DNA from: Apoderus coryli
Lineage: Eukaryota; Arthropoda; Insecta; Coleoptera; Attelabidae
DNA length: 64,000 bases
NCBI GenBank assembly: GCA_911728435.2
Contig: OU452203.1
Span: 17,567,651 to 17,631,650 of the forward strand
Direction: 5' to 3'
Numbering within the stretch: position 1 is the stretch's first letter; the number at the start of each line of letters is the position of its first letter. The translations under genes were made by a program, and so were the position numbers. A model generated the notes under the pieces. The model worked only from the letters and a program-made list of their open reading frames with translations, was not told the DNA's origin and did no database searches. This document shows positions 44,823-56,945 of the stretch, in pieces.

Positions 44823-45598
44823 ATGCCAAATTATTGTAGTAACAACAGCCACAAAACTGGAAAGTTAATAAGATATTTCAGAATTCCGAGTGATCCAATA
44901 AGGTATGTAATGTACCTACACAAAATGTTGAATGTTTTAGCTATATTTTTTAAATAATTTTCAAGGCAACTTCAATGGGTGGAAAACATTGGCAGGTTAG
45001 ACTTGATATCGAACGAACCGGAACAAGTGTTTAACCGCAAAGTTTGTAGTGAACATTTTGAGGAGAAAATGTGTGCTGGTTTTGGCAACAGCAAGCACAA
45101 ATGGGAAGTCATACCAACTATTTTTTAAAAGGTGGTTAGCGAGCAAGGTAAATGTTTGATGAGTCGTATGTACATATTTAATTAATTTGTTATATCGGAT
45201 GGATCTTCTCTGGTTTTTGATGACTTGAATTTGGAAAAAAACGCTTTAGATAGTAAGTTACTTTTAACTACAAATTATATCTTCATATGCAAATATGTCC
45301 AGGAATATCTGAGCAATCTCCAAGAAAAAAGCCTTGAGAACGGAGGTGAAGAACCTTAAAAGAAAGTTTGATAGAATTACCGGAACTTTCGAACAGACCA
45401 TTCGATAAAGAAGATTTTATTGAGTTTGTTAAAACTAATTTTAAGGAAGGCTTGGCTAATTTTGTTATTATGCAGTATAATTTATCCAAAAAATCATTGA
45501 AAGGTCGGAGATATTCAAGTGAGTTCAAGAAATTTGCCCTAACTATATATTTTCTTGGATCTAAACTATATCAACACTTACAAGAAAAATTTTTTTAG
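44823..45598 (+). pseudogene. THAP-domain / P-element-type transposase relic, with an intron
   Basis: Exon 1 (44823-44902) reads MPNYCSNNSHKTGKLIRYFR and ends before GTATGT. Exon 2 starts at 44966 after TTTTCAAG and continues QLQWVENIGRLDL, then VFNRKVCSEHFEEK and VIPTIF, stop at 45126-45128. This is a THAP DNA-binding domain: invariant Trp, C..H in VCSEHF, and the closing VPTIF. One of the two N-terminal zinc Cys is missing (only C5), probably by a small deletion. Further on, with shifted frames, come SPRKKALRTEVKNLKRKF and then GRRYSSEFKKFALTIYFLGS with KLYQHL. The RYSPEF..FALTLHF..KAY block is typical of THAP9/P-element transposases. The RNase H-like catalytic part is absent. It lies just outside the foldback element, whose insertion may have separated it from its promoter. 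Confidence 0.72.
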
Positions 45599-46374
45599 CA
45601 TTTTTTTTTAACCATAATTCCTGAAAATTTGAATATTTGAAAGATATTATATTTCAAACAATAAAAAAATTAATTTAATTAGTCAGATTGCTGTCAAATT
45701 TATACAGTATCGTTTGAAGGTTAGTACTAAATACAAATCATATGCATTTTTTTTTAAATCATAATTTTCAATTTTCAACACTGGTTTCAAGTCGCCTGAG
45801 GAAATGATCATAATTTGCTGAAGGCTTTAAGAAGTTAGGAAAACAATAATAAACAAACCAATTCATTAGTAATATTATACACAATTCATGAGTTTCAAAT
45901 AATTAATTGTCAGACCACCCTCGTAATCCATCTTAAATGAAATAAGACAAGTAAAATTTGCTACATTTATTACATCATTCTTTATCTTTTTGCTAACCTT
46001 TTAAAAAATAAACATAAATCGAGTGTAAAGCTGGTACAAGATTTATGGGTTTATAAAAATATATACCTCATTCTGAGTTTATATCTATAGCGAACGAGAG
46101 GCAAGTATATATATGGGAATCTTCACAGGTCATTTAAGGGTGATATAGAAACGCCATTTTTGGTCATTTTATTTCAGTAAAAACTGTATATTGTATATCG
46201 ACAAAAATATTTATATTTATTGCTTTATACGTCGGGACAGACAGAGTTCATTTGAACAAAATTGTCTATATTAATGAAATGTTAGTTTTCTTCAGCTGAA
46301 AGTTTAGAAGTGGGAAATAATTTAGTCTATGCAATTAGTATATTGTCCATATCAATTATTTAAGAAGAGATATG
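45599..46374. other. Unassigned DNA with a dispersed repeat
   Basis: The stretch 45683-45750 ('gattgctgtcaaatttatac', 'tatcgtttgaa') recurs at about 48176-48230 in the same orientation. No gene recognised. Confidence 0.4.
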
Positions 46375-46650
46375 TTCAAGCTGTAACCACCTTTCACATA
46401 TAAAAGATCATTCAATAAGTCCGTTTGGAGGTAGTCGAGGGATATTATTCCCTTCGCATCCCAAAATACAGGATACATGGATTCTGGTGTGTAATAGTGA
46501 AGCCATGTTTCATCCACATATTTAACAGCGCCAAACACTCCTCTGAAGCATTAATTCGTTGTTGTTTTTGTGAATTTTTTTGACGTTTTCTGGAATAACA
46601 GCCTCATTTGGACGTCTACTGTGCTCTGAATCGTTTGTGCTGGTACGACC
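46375..46650 (-). pseudogene. Mariner transposase fragment of a second subfamily
   Basis: On the minus strand RRPNEAVIPENVKKIHKNNN gives part of the HTH linker, and, after a deletion, YVDETWLHYYTPES carries the first catalytic Asp. VFWDAKGIISLDYLQT follows (VFWDxxGIIxIDYL in the family). The other two catalytic Asp residues are absent. It abuts the mitochondrial insertion at about 46651. It is clearly a different mariner lineage from 33890. Confidence 0.75.
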
Positions 46651-46654
46651 ACGT

Positions 46655-46733
46655 TGTGATCATGGAAAAAGGTTAATTGCTCTATTAGAGGGGATGCTCT
46701 ATCTTGAAGAAGGGTGCATTTTCATGTAGCTAT
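46655..46733 (-). pseudogene. cox2: cox2 5' end (mitochondrial copy)
   Basis: Starts with the mitochondrial start ATA and reads MATWKCTLLQDSASPLMEQL with TGA as Trp and AGA as Ser, then TFFHDH, where it stops matching and mariner-like sequence begins. The intact protein is cytochrome c oxidase subunit II, about 228 aa; only about 26 residues are here. Not expressed in the nucleus. Confidence 0.85.
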
Positions 46734-46798
46734 TTTTAAAAAAAGCCCAAGCTTCATATTTGGAGCTTAAACCCAAGACACTAGTCTGCCACATTAGA
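46734..46798 (-). pseudogene. trnL2: Mitochondrial tRNA-Leu(UUR) copy
   Basis: Sequence 'tctaatgtggcaga' (acceptor and D-stem start) with 'gatttaagctcca'-type anticodon arm ('ggtttaagctccaaat', anticodon TAA) lies exactly between cox1 and cox2. The 3' half is degenerate ('cttgggcttttttt'), so it is not a functional tRNA. Confidence 0.75.
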
Positions 46799-47972
<1,174 letters not shown>

Positions 47973-48934
47973 TTGAGAATTCAGCAATCCACTTCTCTAC
48001 CATTTGTCTCGATGGAGCAGAGTTCGGATAATGTTTATCAAGCCAGTATTTGGTTTCCACCGCATTTTTTTCAAAAAGCAATTCTTTATCAAAACTCGAA
48101 ATCCACTTTTTTCATTTTTTTCAATAACAAACGTTGCTCCATACAAAAGGCTATAACTCACGCATCAATATTCAGATTGCTGTCAAATTTATACACGTAT
48201 CGTTTGAAAGTTATTACTAAATAAAAATCACATGGAAAAAATTCTAGTAACGCCATCTATGTGTCATCCTATGGCCTTTTTGAATGGACTAATATATTGA
48301 ATCCTACAATACACAAAGAAGAATATATCTATAATTAGCTGAAGAAAAGAGAGATGCTCTAGACATTGTTTCCAAATATTTTGCAGGGACAGGCTTATTA
48401 CCATTACTAAATAAGTTGGAGGCTAAGTCGGATCGTTTTCACAAAACTCTGTTTTCAGAGGAAATAATCAAAAACGTAACAGCAGTGGTGAAAATCTCAA
48501 GATGTTTCAGAAATTAAGCAAACGTCGTTTTGAATGTAAGTTTTTAATAAAAATACACATAATTTGTTTGAAAATTTTTGTGGATACAATACTTATTGAA
48601 CCATAAATCCAAAGATAAATAATTTTCAAAAATTTCAATATTAATGCTGTCCTGGCTACGTTCCTGCAGGGTATATTACCTTACTTACTTTATTTTCGCA
48701 AATGCACAGCAAAAAAATCTTATTCGTATTTTTAAAGCTGCAAGTAAGCTCTAACTTCATAATAATGCCGGAAACTTTAAGCCTGTCATAAGTATGATTG
48801 ATGATTATAATAACTAATAAGTACTTTCTCAAAGAATTTTGATATTTAGCTTTTTCGCTTTTCAGCATATTTAACATCGTCAATCCTTATTACGTAGCTA
48901 TTATCAAAATTACGTCACGTGTTAAAAACATATA
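47973..48934. other. Unassigned DNA with a dispersed repeat
   Basis: 'gattgctgtcaaatttatac' and following bases (48176-48230) repeat 45683-45750. No gene recognised; the minus frame 48656-48883 has no motif. Confidence 0.35.
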
Positions 48935-50660
48935 CAGGGTGATATTTCACAAATAGTTGCATACAATATTGTTTCAAAATTAGGAGACGTTGAAGAGGGC
49001 TGTTTCGAATCTTCCATTAAAAAAACATAATATAATACTGGGTGATAAAAGAATATTTTTGGTTTTTAGTCTTAGGAGGCTGCTAATATCTGCAAACGAA
49101 AATTTTCAAGTCGCACTTGGCCAGAAATGTCAAAAATACTTCAAAAACTCGCTCGTTTTAATGTAAAGTTTTAAAAATTACATGATTTACTAGAATACTA
49201 ATTAATACGAGGGAATGAGAAAAAAAACAGTGTGATTTTTACTCTAATAATAGTAAAATTGAGTTGAGTTGAGACAATATTAATAAAACAACAATGTTCA
49301 AATAATTTTAAAACTTTTATGAATTTTAAACTGCGTTGAAATTGTTGTATACTTGCTGCTTTAGTCAATAACTTTATTTAAAATGCATGTTATTTATAAC
49401 TTTTTTGTATGTCAACATTATAGCTGTCACTGAATAATTCTGATGAAAAAAAACACGCTTTGTTTCTGTTTGAGAATTTTTTTGGCTTATGTAAGTTTTC
49501 GGAATAATGGTTTAAAATTTTGTAAACTTGTTACACGTCAAAAGCTGAAGATCTGAGGTTATTGAGAATTTTTTCAAAACCTACAGGGTGGTAAATTTTG
49601 TTTTGAGATTCGTACCGAAATTGAGTCTCTCGAAGTTTTTTGTGCGCCGCCTCTGATTTCTATTAAATGAATATTTAGAATATCTGTTTAATTTAGAAAC
49701 TTTTTGGTGTCTTGTATGTTTATCGAGAACTGTACTGATTTATATTATAATTATAATAAGTTCTGTTTTTTTGAGTGACTTTTACTTCAGAAAATTAATT
49801 TTATCCACATTTAATTCCTTGCAACTGGAGCTAAATGAATTAATTAGATTCCTAAGTTACCACCGAAATATTCAAATTTGTCTTTATACATAACGTGTTA
49901 TTTAAAGCTTTAGATGTGGTAATTAATAGTGTTACGAAGTAGAACGCAACAATGCAACTTGTATTTATTTACAAAGAACCGCAATATTTATAATACTTAA
50001 TCTAAACTTTAAGTTTGACTAGAGTTTATACGTCGCGTCGTGTTATAAATTTGGTTACTCTATCCCATTCCACCGTTGTATCTAGTCAATTTTTCAAATT
50101 CATTATTAATCACAATTAACTAAATAACTTCGCTTATAACCAAGTTTAAGAAGTGCATCAACTCACCAAGTGAACATTTTTTAGAGGAGTTGCTATTCAT
50201 AAACTCCCGACTTGGTGTGTAGGTACCTACTTCAAGTGGTAGGTTTTAAGTACTTACCTCTGCTTGTTAAAATGTGTTAATATATTCAAGATTTTCCTTG
50301 GAAAAGTTTTTAAGTTGAAATGTTTTCATAATCAAATTAGACAGACGACCTGTTGTAGATGAATATCTATAGACATTTTTGCACATAGCAGTGCTGACAA
50401 CATTTCTAAAAGATTATTTTTATTATACATACTTATAGTTTTGATTACGCTGTATAAACCCGAAAAGTATGTTACCTAACTTATATAATAATTATGTGTG
50501 AGATGGCAACACTGCTCTCACGCGTGATATAGCAAGCGCAGCGTATAACTTGCTGTGAGCTGCATAAATTGTAAAGCAGATTTTTCGCCGTGACAATCCG
50601 TAATAGCATGTGATCTCACGTCTCGTGATAATAGTTTGTATCTGCCTTAACAGTTGACCA
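48935..50660. other. Unassigned DNA with MITE-type ends
   Basis: 'atacagggtgatatttcac' (about 48932) and 'ctacagggtggtaaatttt' (about 49583) are CAGGGTG-type ends in the same orientation. I could not pair them with inverted partners. No gene recognised. Confidence 0.3.
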
Positions 50661-50800
50661 ATCCGTTAGAGGAAAGAAGAACGATTAATTCTGATTGGTG
50701 CACATCAATTTGTTTGGCGGATAAAAAAGCTCAAAAATCGAATTCATGAGTCATCCGCCGTATACAGCCCTGGTTTGGCACTTCTTTTTGTTCAGAAGTC
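50661..50800 (+). pseudogene. Mariner transposase scrap
   Basis: 'gaaagaagaacgattaattc' encodes ERRTINSDWCTSICL, equivalent to EQRRTVNSEWYTTICL of the family at 33890. After a deletion, the frame-shifted text for 'FMSHPPYSPGLAP' and 'FFLF' follows. About 45 codons in all. Confidence 0.6.
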
Positions 50801-50924
50801 ATGTATTGGACGTGTCTGAGGGAGATGGGAAAAATTCGATTACTTTGCTGCCAGAAAAATCTTGCATCGGTCTCGTCTATGCCTTAAACGACACTCGACG
50901 GTTGCTATTTATGCATTGAGAACT

Positions 50925-51835
50925 GGCAACACTGGTATTGCCCGGTGAAATATCCACCGTCATCTTGAAGTTTGACATTTTTGACAGTATATGCACTGAG
51001 AACGTTTTGACGTGCCAGCAATATTTGAGTTACTTACAGTAAGTTGAAAAATTCATCAGCCATGATTTATTATGACTTTCGACGTGGTCTAACGCAAGAA
51101 CAGTGCATCAATCAATTTAATGCAAGATTTGGCGATAAAGCACCATCCAAGGCCACTGTATATCGCTGGTACACTGAATTCAAACGTGGCCGTAGTTCGC
51201 TCACGGACGAAGTGATGATGAAGATGGTCGTCCACAACCGGTTATTGTGCCGGAAACCAACCAACCAATATCATCATGTGACATATCGTGAATTCGAGGC
51301 AAGTTTACGCATTAGTATGAACCTGCATGTTCGCGTTGGATTCCACATTTGTTGACAGGTGCTTAAAAAAAGACTCGAGTCGATCGGTGCCGCAAAATGC
51401 CCAACAAATACAACTGTGGTGCATTCTTCACGAAAACCGGTCATGTCGCAACTGTGGCTCTAGGAAATCAAGAAGATCGTTAATTCAGCGTTGTATGTCA
51501 CCATTTGTTTGCCCGAAGTATTCGGTAAATTGAGAGAATCCAATCCAAAACGAAGAATCGTGTTGCATCACGACAATGGGAGCTCACACACAAACGAGTA
51601 TTTGGACAAGCAAAAAGTCGAATTTATGGGCGAGTCACCTTACAGCCCCGTCTTGGCACCCAATTATTTCTTCTTATTGCCACTAATTAAAACTAAACTG
51701 CGTGAATCACGATTCTCATCGTCCGAGGAAGCGGTTGAGGCCTTCAAAACCATGTTTTAGTGCTATCGTCTTCTGACTGGGCAAAGTGCTTTCATCGCAT
51801 ACAAAAGTGTATAGAATTTTGAAAAGCAATAGAAA
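50925..51835 (+). pseudogene. Degenerate mariner with transposase relic
   Basis: Related to, but diverged from, the 33890 mariner: even the leader is similar ('ttgacatttttga', 'cactgagaacg'). The frame 51044-51355 gives the helix-turn-helix start YYDFRRGLTQEQCINQFNAR with YRWYTEFKRGRSSLTDE. Indels and a deletion remove the first catalytic Asp region (text jumps to TKTGHVATVAL). The frame 51491-51760 gives VTICLPEVFGKL, the second catalytic Asp in HHDN, and then YSPVLAPNYFFLL, where the third catalytic Asp (PND) has become Tyr. Non-functional. No clear TIRs were found. Confidence 0.8.
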
Positions 51836-52909
51836 TATTTTTGATAAAATTAATTCGTTTAACTTTTGATGTATTTAATGTGATAAAAAACTGAAAATAG
51901 TATATCGTAACAACTAAAATATCGGTATATTCAAGCTTCCCGTGGCCTTCTGCTCATTATTTTTAAAAGCATTCTCCTACATCACAATTTAAAAAGGAGT
52001 TTCAAAAGTAGGTACATAGTAGGTAGATAGATATACAACTCACGTTATCTCACAAAGTTTACAGTAGACTGCTTTGCTAAGTACCACTTCACGATCTGCA
52101 TTTCGCAAACTCCTTATTACAACATGACAACACTTGTTAAACTTTGTTGCCATCACACTGGTGTATATCCAACAATATGTTGTAAGTTTTTTATTTCTTT
52201 TAAAGAAAAAAAAGAATATGAAATCACAGATGAAATGATAAAAAAATAACTGCACAATTCCCGGGACTGGTTTATACAAGGATTGTTATGCATGGTCGGG
52301 TATGGTTTGGTTTGTGTAATTTGAATTGGAAAATGAGTAAAAGTAAGTCTAAACTGGAAAAACTCAATTGTTATTCAAATTCACGTTTACTAGGTGCATT
52401 TCAATGCCGGTAAAAACGAAAAATGCAGGATGATTAAAACTTTTCACTTATTTCTTTATTTTTCATACATTTATTTGAGCTTTATGTTTTATTAATTAGA
52501 TTTATCAATATTTTGGCATTACATTTCCAATCTCTGCCTAAACCAGTAGTAGTTTATCAAAATTGCTTCGCTGATCTTAGTTTTCACCGCACGCAACTTG
52601 TAATTTTTAAAAAAATCCAGACACTATACACGGATTTGAATAAAGATATTTTAGGTCCATTTTTTTTTTTTTTTTGTATATTTTCACACATTTTTATATT
52701 TTAGCCCCCGTTTCGAACACTTTGTGAACACTAACTACTATGTCAATATTAAAAAGGGTGTGACTATTAAAACATAACAATTTATTTTTTATAATTTGAC
52801 CCTTTTAACCCTTTATGCACATTAATATTATATCAGATATCTTCCGAGCCAAATTCTATATGTACTCTGAATCAAGGTCACATTTTTTGAGATTTTATCT
52901 ATATACATA
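51836..52909. other. Unassigned AT-rich DNA
   Basis: No gene recognised; a 16-T run lies near 52660. Confidence 0.3.
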
Positions 52910-53274
52910 CAGGGTGATTCATCCTATTCAAAGTTCTGGGGAACTACAAAAGATATGTTGCTCAAACTTTGGGGTTTGATAATATCGGCAAGGTTCTATA
53001 TTGATGTACTATTTCCGGGTTTATATTACTTCCGGTTATACCGTAAATGGAAGGACCACTTTTTTTTCAGATTTCGTAAAAAATTTAAAACTTAACAGAT
53101 TTTTTCTTACAATTTTTTTTGCGAAAAAGTTGACGTTGTTCGACTTTTACAAAAAAATCAATATAGTATATCAATATAGAACCTTTCCGACATTACCGAA
53201 CTTCAAAGTTTCAGCAACATATCTCTTGTAGTTCCCAAGAACTTTGAATAGGCCACTCAGGATGAATCACCCTG
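52910..53274. mobile_element. 365-bp foldback MITE
   Basis: TA flanks (52908-52909, 53275-53276). The ends CAGGGTGATTCATCCT mirror each other, and the inverted similarity extends for over 100 bp ('ttcaaagttct.gggaactac', 'agatatgttgct', 'aaggttctatattgat'). The right arm has an about 10-base insertion near its tip. No coding capacity; CAGGGTG ends with TA duplication suggest the Tc1/mariner superfamily. Confidence 0.85.
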
Positions 53275-54575
53275 TATATGGTACACTTGTCAAATTAACT
53301 GTATACATTAATTGTATACCACGTTACTTTTTAAGCCAAGTTCTACTTTAGCAAATATGATTTTTTTGTTTGAAGTTTGACCCTTTTTTACACCCTCCAC
53401 CTACGTCCTATGAGTCCCAAAATCTAATGAGTTCATCGCCATGTCCAATAATATTTTTGTACCCAATTTGGTTAAAATCCGTTTCGCCGTTTTTTAATTA
53501 TCATGTACAGGGAATGACACAGAATGACAGACAGACATTTTTTTAAAATTCATGAAACTAATAATAACTTCTCCAAATGCAGTAAGTGTGTTACGTATTC
53601 TAACCCTAAACCGATTCAAGCCGGTAACATTTACTTTAATTTAGGGATGCATCGGCTGCGAGATAGTCGTGAGAGTAGCTCATGCGGGATACAAATTTCT
53701 CCAAAATGTTTTACGTGCCTTAATTCATCTAAAGTTTGTGGCCTATTTAGGTAAACACGGTTTATGAGAGAAAATTCTAAGGAGTTCGCTAGGTGGCTGA
53801 ACCATAACAAAATAGAGTCCAATTCCAGGTCGAATGGGCAGACGCGGACTTGTTTAGTACAATAAGACCGAGTAACCAAGGTCAAAATACTAAAATTGAC
53901 TTCGTTAGGAAAACCCATGCGGCAGATCAAATATGTAGGCTACAAAATTCCTAAACATAAATCAAAACTGACGTGTCTCGGCTTTTCTTTTAAAAAAGTA
54001 CCATTTTGAAAAGAATCGCCCGTTCCATTACTTTACGGACATCCTATATATATTAAATAAATAAATGCATATAATAATAATAATAAGCACTTAAATAAAT
54101 TTCAATAAACTAATTTAGGGGTATATAGGATTTATACTATTATGATAACATGCTATACTGTTTTAGTGAGCAATTATTAAAATCTATTTTAATCATACCA
54201 ACCATGGAGGTGGTGCTATAAAATGAAGTACCGATGCTTTGCTGCTTTAATTATTGTAATTAATAATATTCATCATCAGCTTAAGCTTAAAAAAAAGCCC
54301 GTGGATCTCCTATAAAACTATTGAGTATTTAAAAAAAATCATTAATTTTAACATTTAAAATGTATTTGTTCCTAGAAAAAATACCCAGACGCATTCTGAT
54401 ATAGTGTTATTTATTATTTTATTATAATAATCGAAAAGAACAGCTGCGGTTGATACAAAAATAAAATTTAAAAAGAAAATTTAATGCAAAAACTATTTAA
54501 ATAAACCTAATAATGCTTAAATAGAAAGACTAGATTAGCTGCCAAGCCTGTCTCTTATATACCTGAACGTACGAA
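53275..54575. other. Unassigned DNA
   Basis: No gene recognised. 53320-53480 loosely resembles 32870-33080. A frame pair at 53524-53930 on opposite strands has no known motif. Confidence 0.3.
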
Positions 54576-54620
54576 TTCAAAACAGTTTCGGCTTACCAAG
54601 CCATCATCATTCCAGTTGAC
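54576..54620 (-). ncRNA. Degenerate hammerhead-like motif
   Basis: On the minus strand: AATGATGA (core C lost), stem II GGCTT/AAGCC, then GAAACTG. Same order as the other copies. A second 'aagccgaaactag' piece lies on the plus strand at about 54709. Confidence 0.35.
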
Positions 54621-54739
54621 AAAACATCTGTGTACAGAAAACATCGAACTTCACAACACACTAAAATAACTTAGCAACATGAAAACAACTTGTGTTGAGA
54701 GCTTTTTAAGCCGAAACTAGTTTCCGTTTCCATAATTGG

Positions 54740-56945
54740 ATTGGAAATATTGTGTGGAAGTTGCCTTTGAAAGTGTTTGTCTTCTTTTACAAAAATTAAA
54801 TTAAAAAACAATCTTTTTAATATAAAAAAATATTTAAATAAACCTGTAAGTCAACAAGATGTTATTGGTGACATCTAGTGTGAGCAGGCAATATACCCGG
54901 TGAAACACGGTTCACAAACGATGGCCAAACAAGAAGTAACAACTCCATTAAATCTAGACACGCCCGAATTCCCTGGCGGAAGGCTTTATTTACGAATTGC
55001 TTGTTACATAAAGTAACAAGACTTTTAGTTATGTTGGAAATTTGTTTCACATTACCATGCTTTCACCAGAGAGGCCGTTTCGTTGATCCACAACTCATCA
55101 GTGATAATTGATTTTATTGATTTTTTAAAAAAAAATCATGATTTTTATCAACCCTAACCACCTCGTAGACTATTATTTTAACCAAATTAAAACGCGCATT
55201 GTGCAATCTCTATTACTAAATAAACAGAAAAGTGAATTAAAGAACGCGTAGGTTATGACGACGTTCTCGAAACTGGAGCTCTTGCTGTAATGCTCGCCTT
55301 GCCTTCTTAGATGGATCTACTTGTCAGGTTCGAAAAGCTCTTATAATAAAAATAATAATACGTGTCAATAATTCAGTAAAAGAGCGCCATGTCAGAAACA
55401 GCTCTCTTATTCTCCATCTGGGAGAGAAAATTAAATTATGCTTTTCTATTATTTGTGCATATTATAATGATAATAAATTCAAACTCGTTCAGACATGACT
55501 TTTCTGAATTGATTTCTTAGAAAATACAGAATTGAACAGGGCCGGAGCTAGGTAAATAACTAAACTAGGTACAACAGTGCTTTTGGTATAAAAATAAAAT
55601 AATAAAATCAAGGGATCAGTGCATGTTAATAACATATTCATCATGCAATGTTTATAGAATAGTCCTGACATAAGATCTATGAGGAACTTACAGATATTGC
55701 TCTTAGAATTATGGTTCATTTTTCTAGAGTTCGACTCTGCATGCCACTATTCTTTATATATATATTTTTGTGAATATATTGCTTTGAACTTTCCCGTTTC
55801 TCCAACAAGAATATCGAAAAATTTTCTTTGTAGTTGACAGCCAATTTATATTGAAATTTCCTTACTACAGCAGAAAAATTTACAGCACCAGCTGCCATTA
55901 ATATCCTTGATTGTACTTGAATTCTCACACGCGTTGAATATGTTCTATGTGCTGGAGTTCTTGCATATCGATAATAAAATTGTAATTTCAGATTTTTATT
56001 AAAAAATGTTATACTAATTCTGTACATAGAATTTTGATTTCCCAACTCGTTTACAACACGCACGGCTGCTTTTATTTTTAAACTATTATAGTTTTTAATA
56101 TTTGATAACGATTAAAAGTTTTAAGTGAAATCGTGACTTAGTCAAGTAGCAACCCTCAATTATAATATGGTCTTTTTGAAGCGAAAAACATTATAGAAGT
56201 AAATAAAAACATGACCACATTCACTATTTTTGAAAGGTCTTTAACACATTACGTCACATAATCTCGAATTTTGAATGCATTAGTTAAAAAATTATTGTTA
56301 CATCTCAAATTTATTTTTTCTTTTCGTTATTATTTAACCCATTTTGTAATCTTAGTTGCAATCTATTTATTAATGAAGAATTAAAATAAATAATAGAATT
56401 TTAAAAGTTATTTTACCAATTTATAGTGACGCATTTTAGAGCCCTATAAAAAAATAATAATTTGCTTGAGCTTTAACAATGACAAGTTCATTATAATCAA
56501 ATTATATAAAAACTGTTCCACAAATCGAGAATTTTATGATTTACCATAACTACATTTATAAATAGTAAATTAATCGGTTCGTTTAATCGAGCTTTTACAA
56601 AAGTAATGATTTCGCTGTAACTACACTGCGCCTATATTATTTACCAAATATTTTCAAATTTAAAACATACAAATTAACATGTTTACAAAACATTGTGGAA
56701 TGTTTACATTTTCGGCTGCGCTACAATTTATTTAACATTTTTAAATTGAAAATACTATTTTCATTAATGGTATATATCGGGTGTCTCAATAAAAGTGACT
56801 ATTTAATTTTGGTGTAATATTTTTTACAAGTTCATATAAATTTAAAGAGAGATAGCTACATAAGGACGCTGCGCCGGCAGAAATTTCGTCCTGAATAAAT
56901 TTCAAAGGACCTCCTCTTGAAATAGTGTCCCTAAAACTACTTTAG
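54740..56945. other. Unassigned AT-rich DNA
   Basis: No gene recognised. 'gacatctagtgtgagcaggc' (54868) repeats 14756. Two adjacent minus-strand frames (55489-55719 and 55716-56063) have no domain I can name. Confidence 0.3.

Noticed and set aside
55489..56063. Two adjacent minus-strand frames as one gene
   Set aside because: AT-biased residues, no domain, and the two frames do not share phase.
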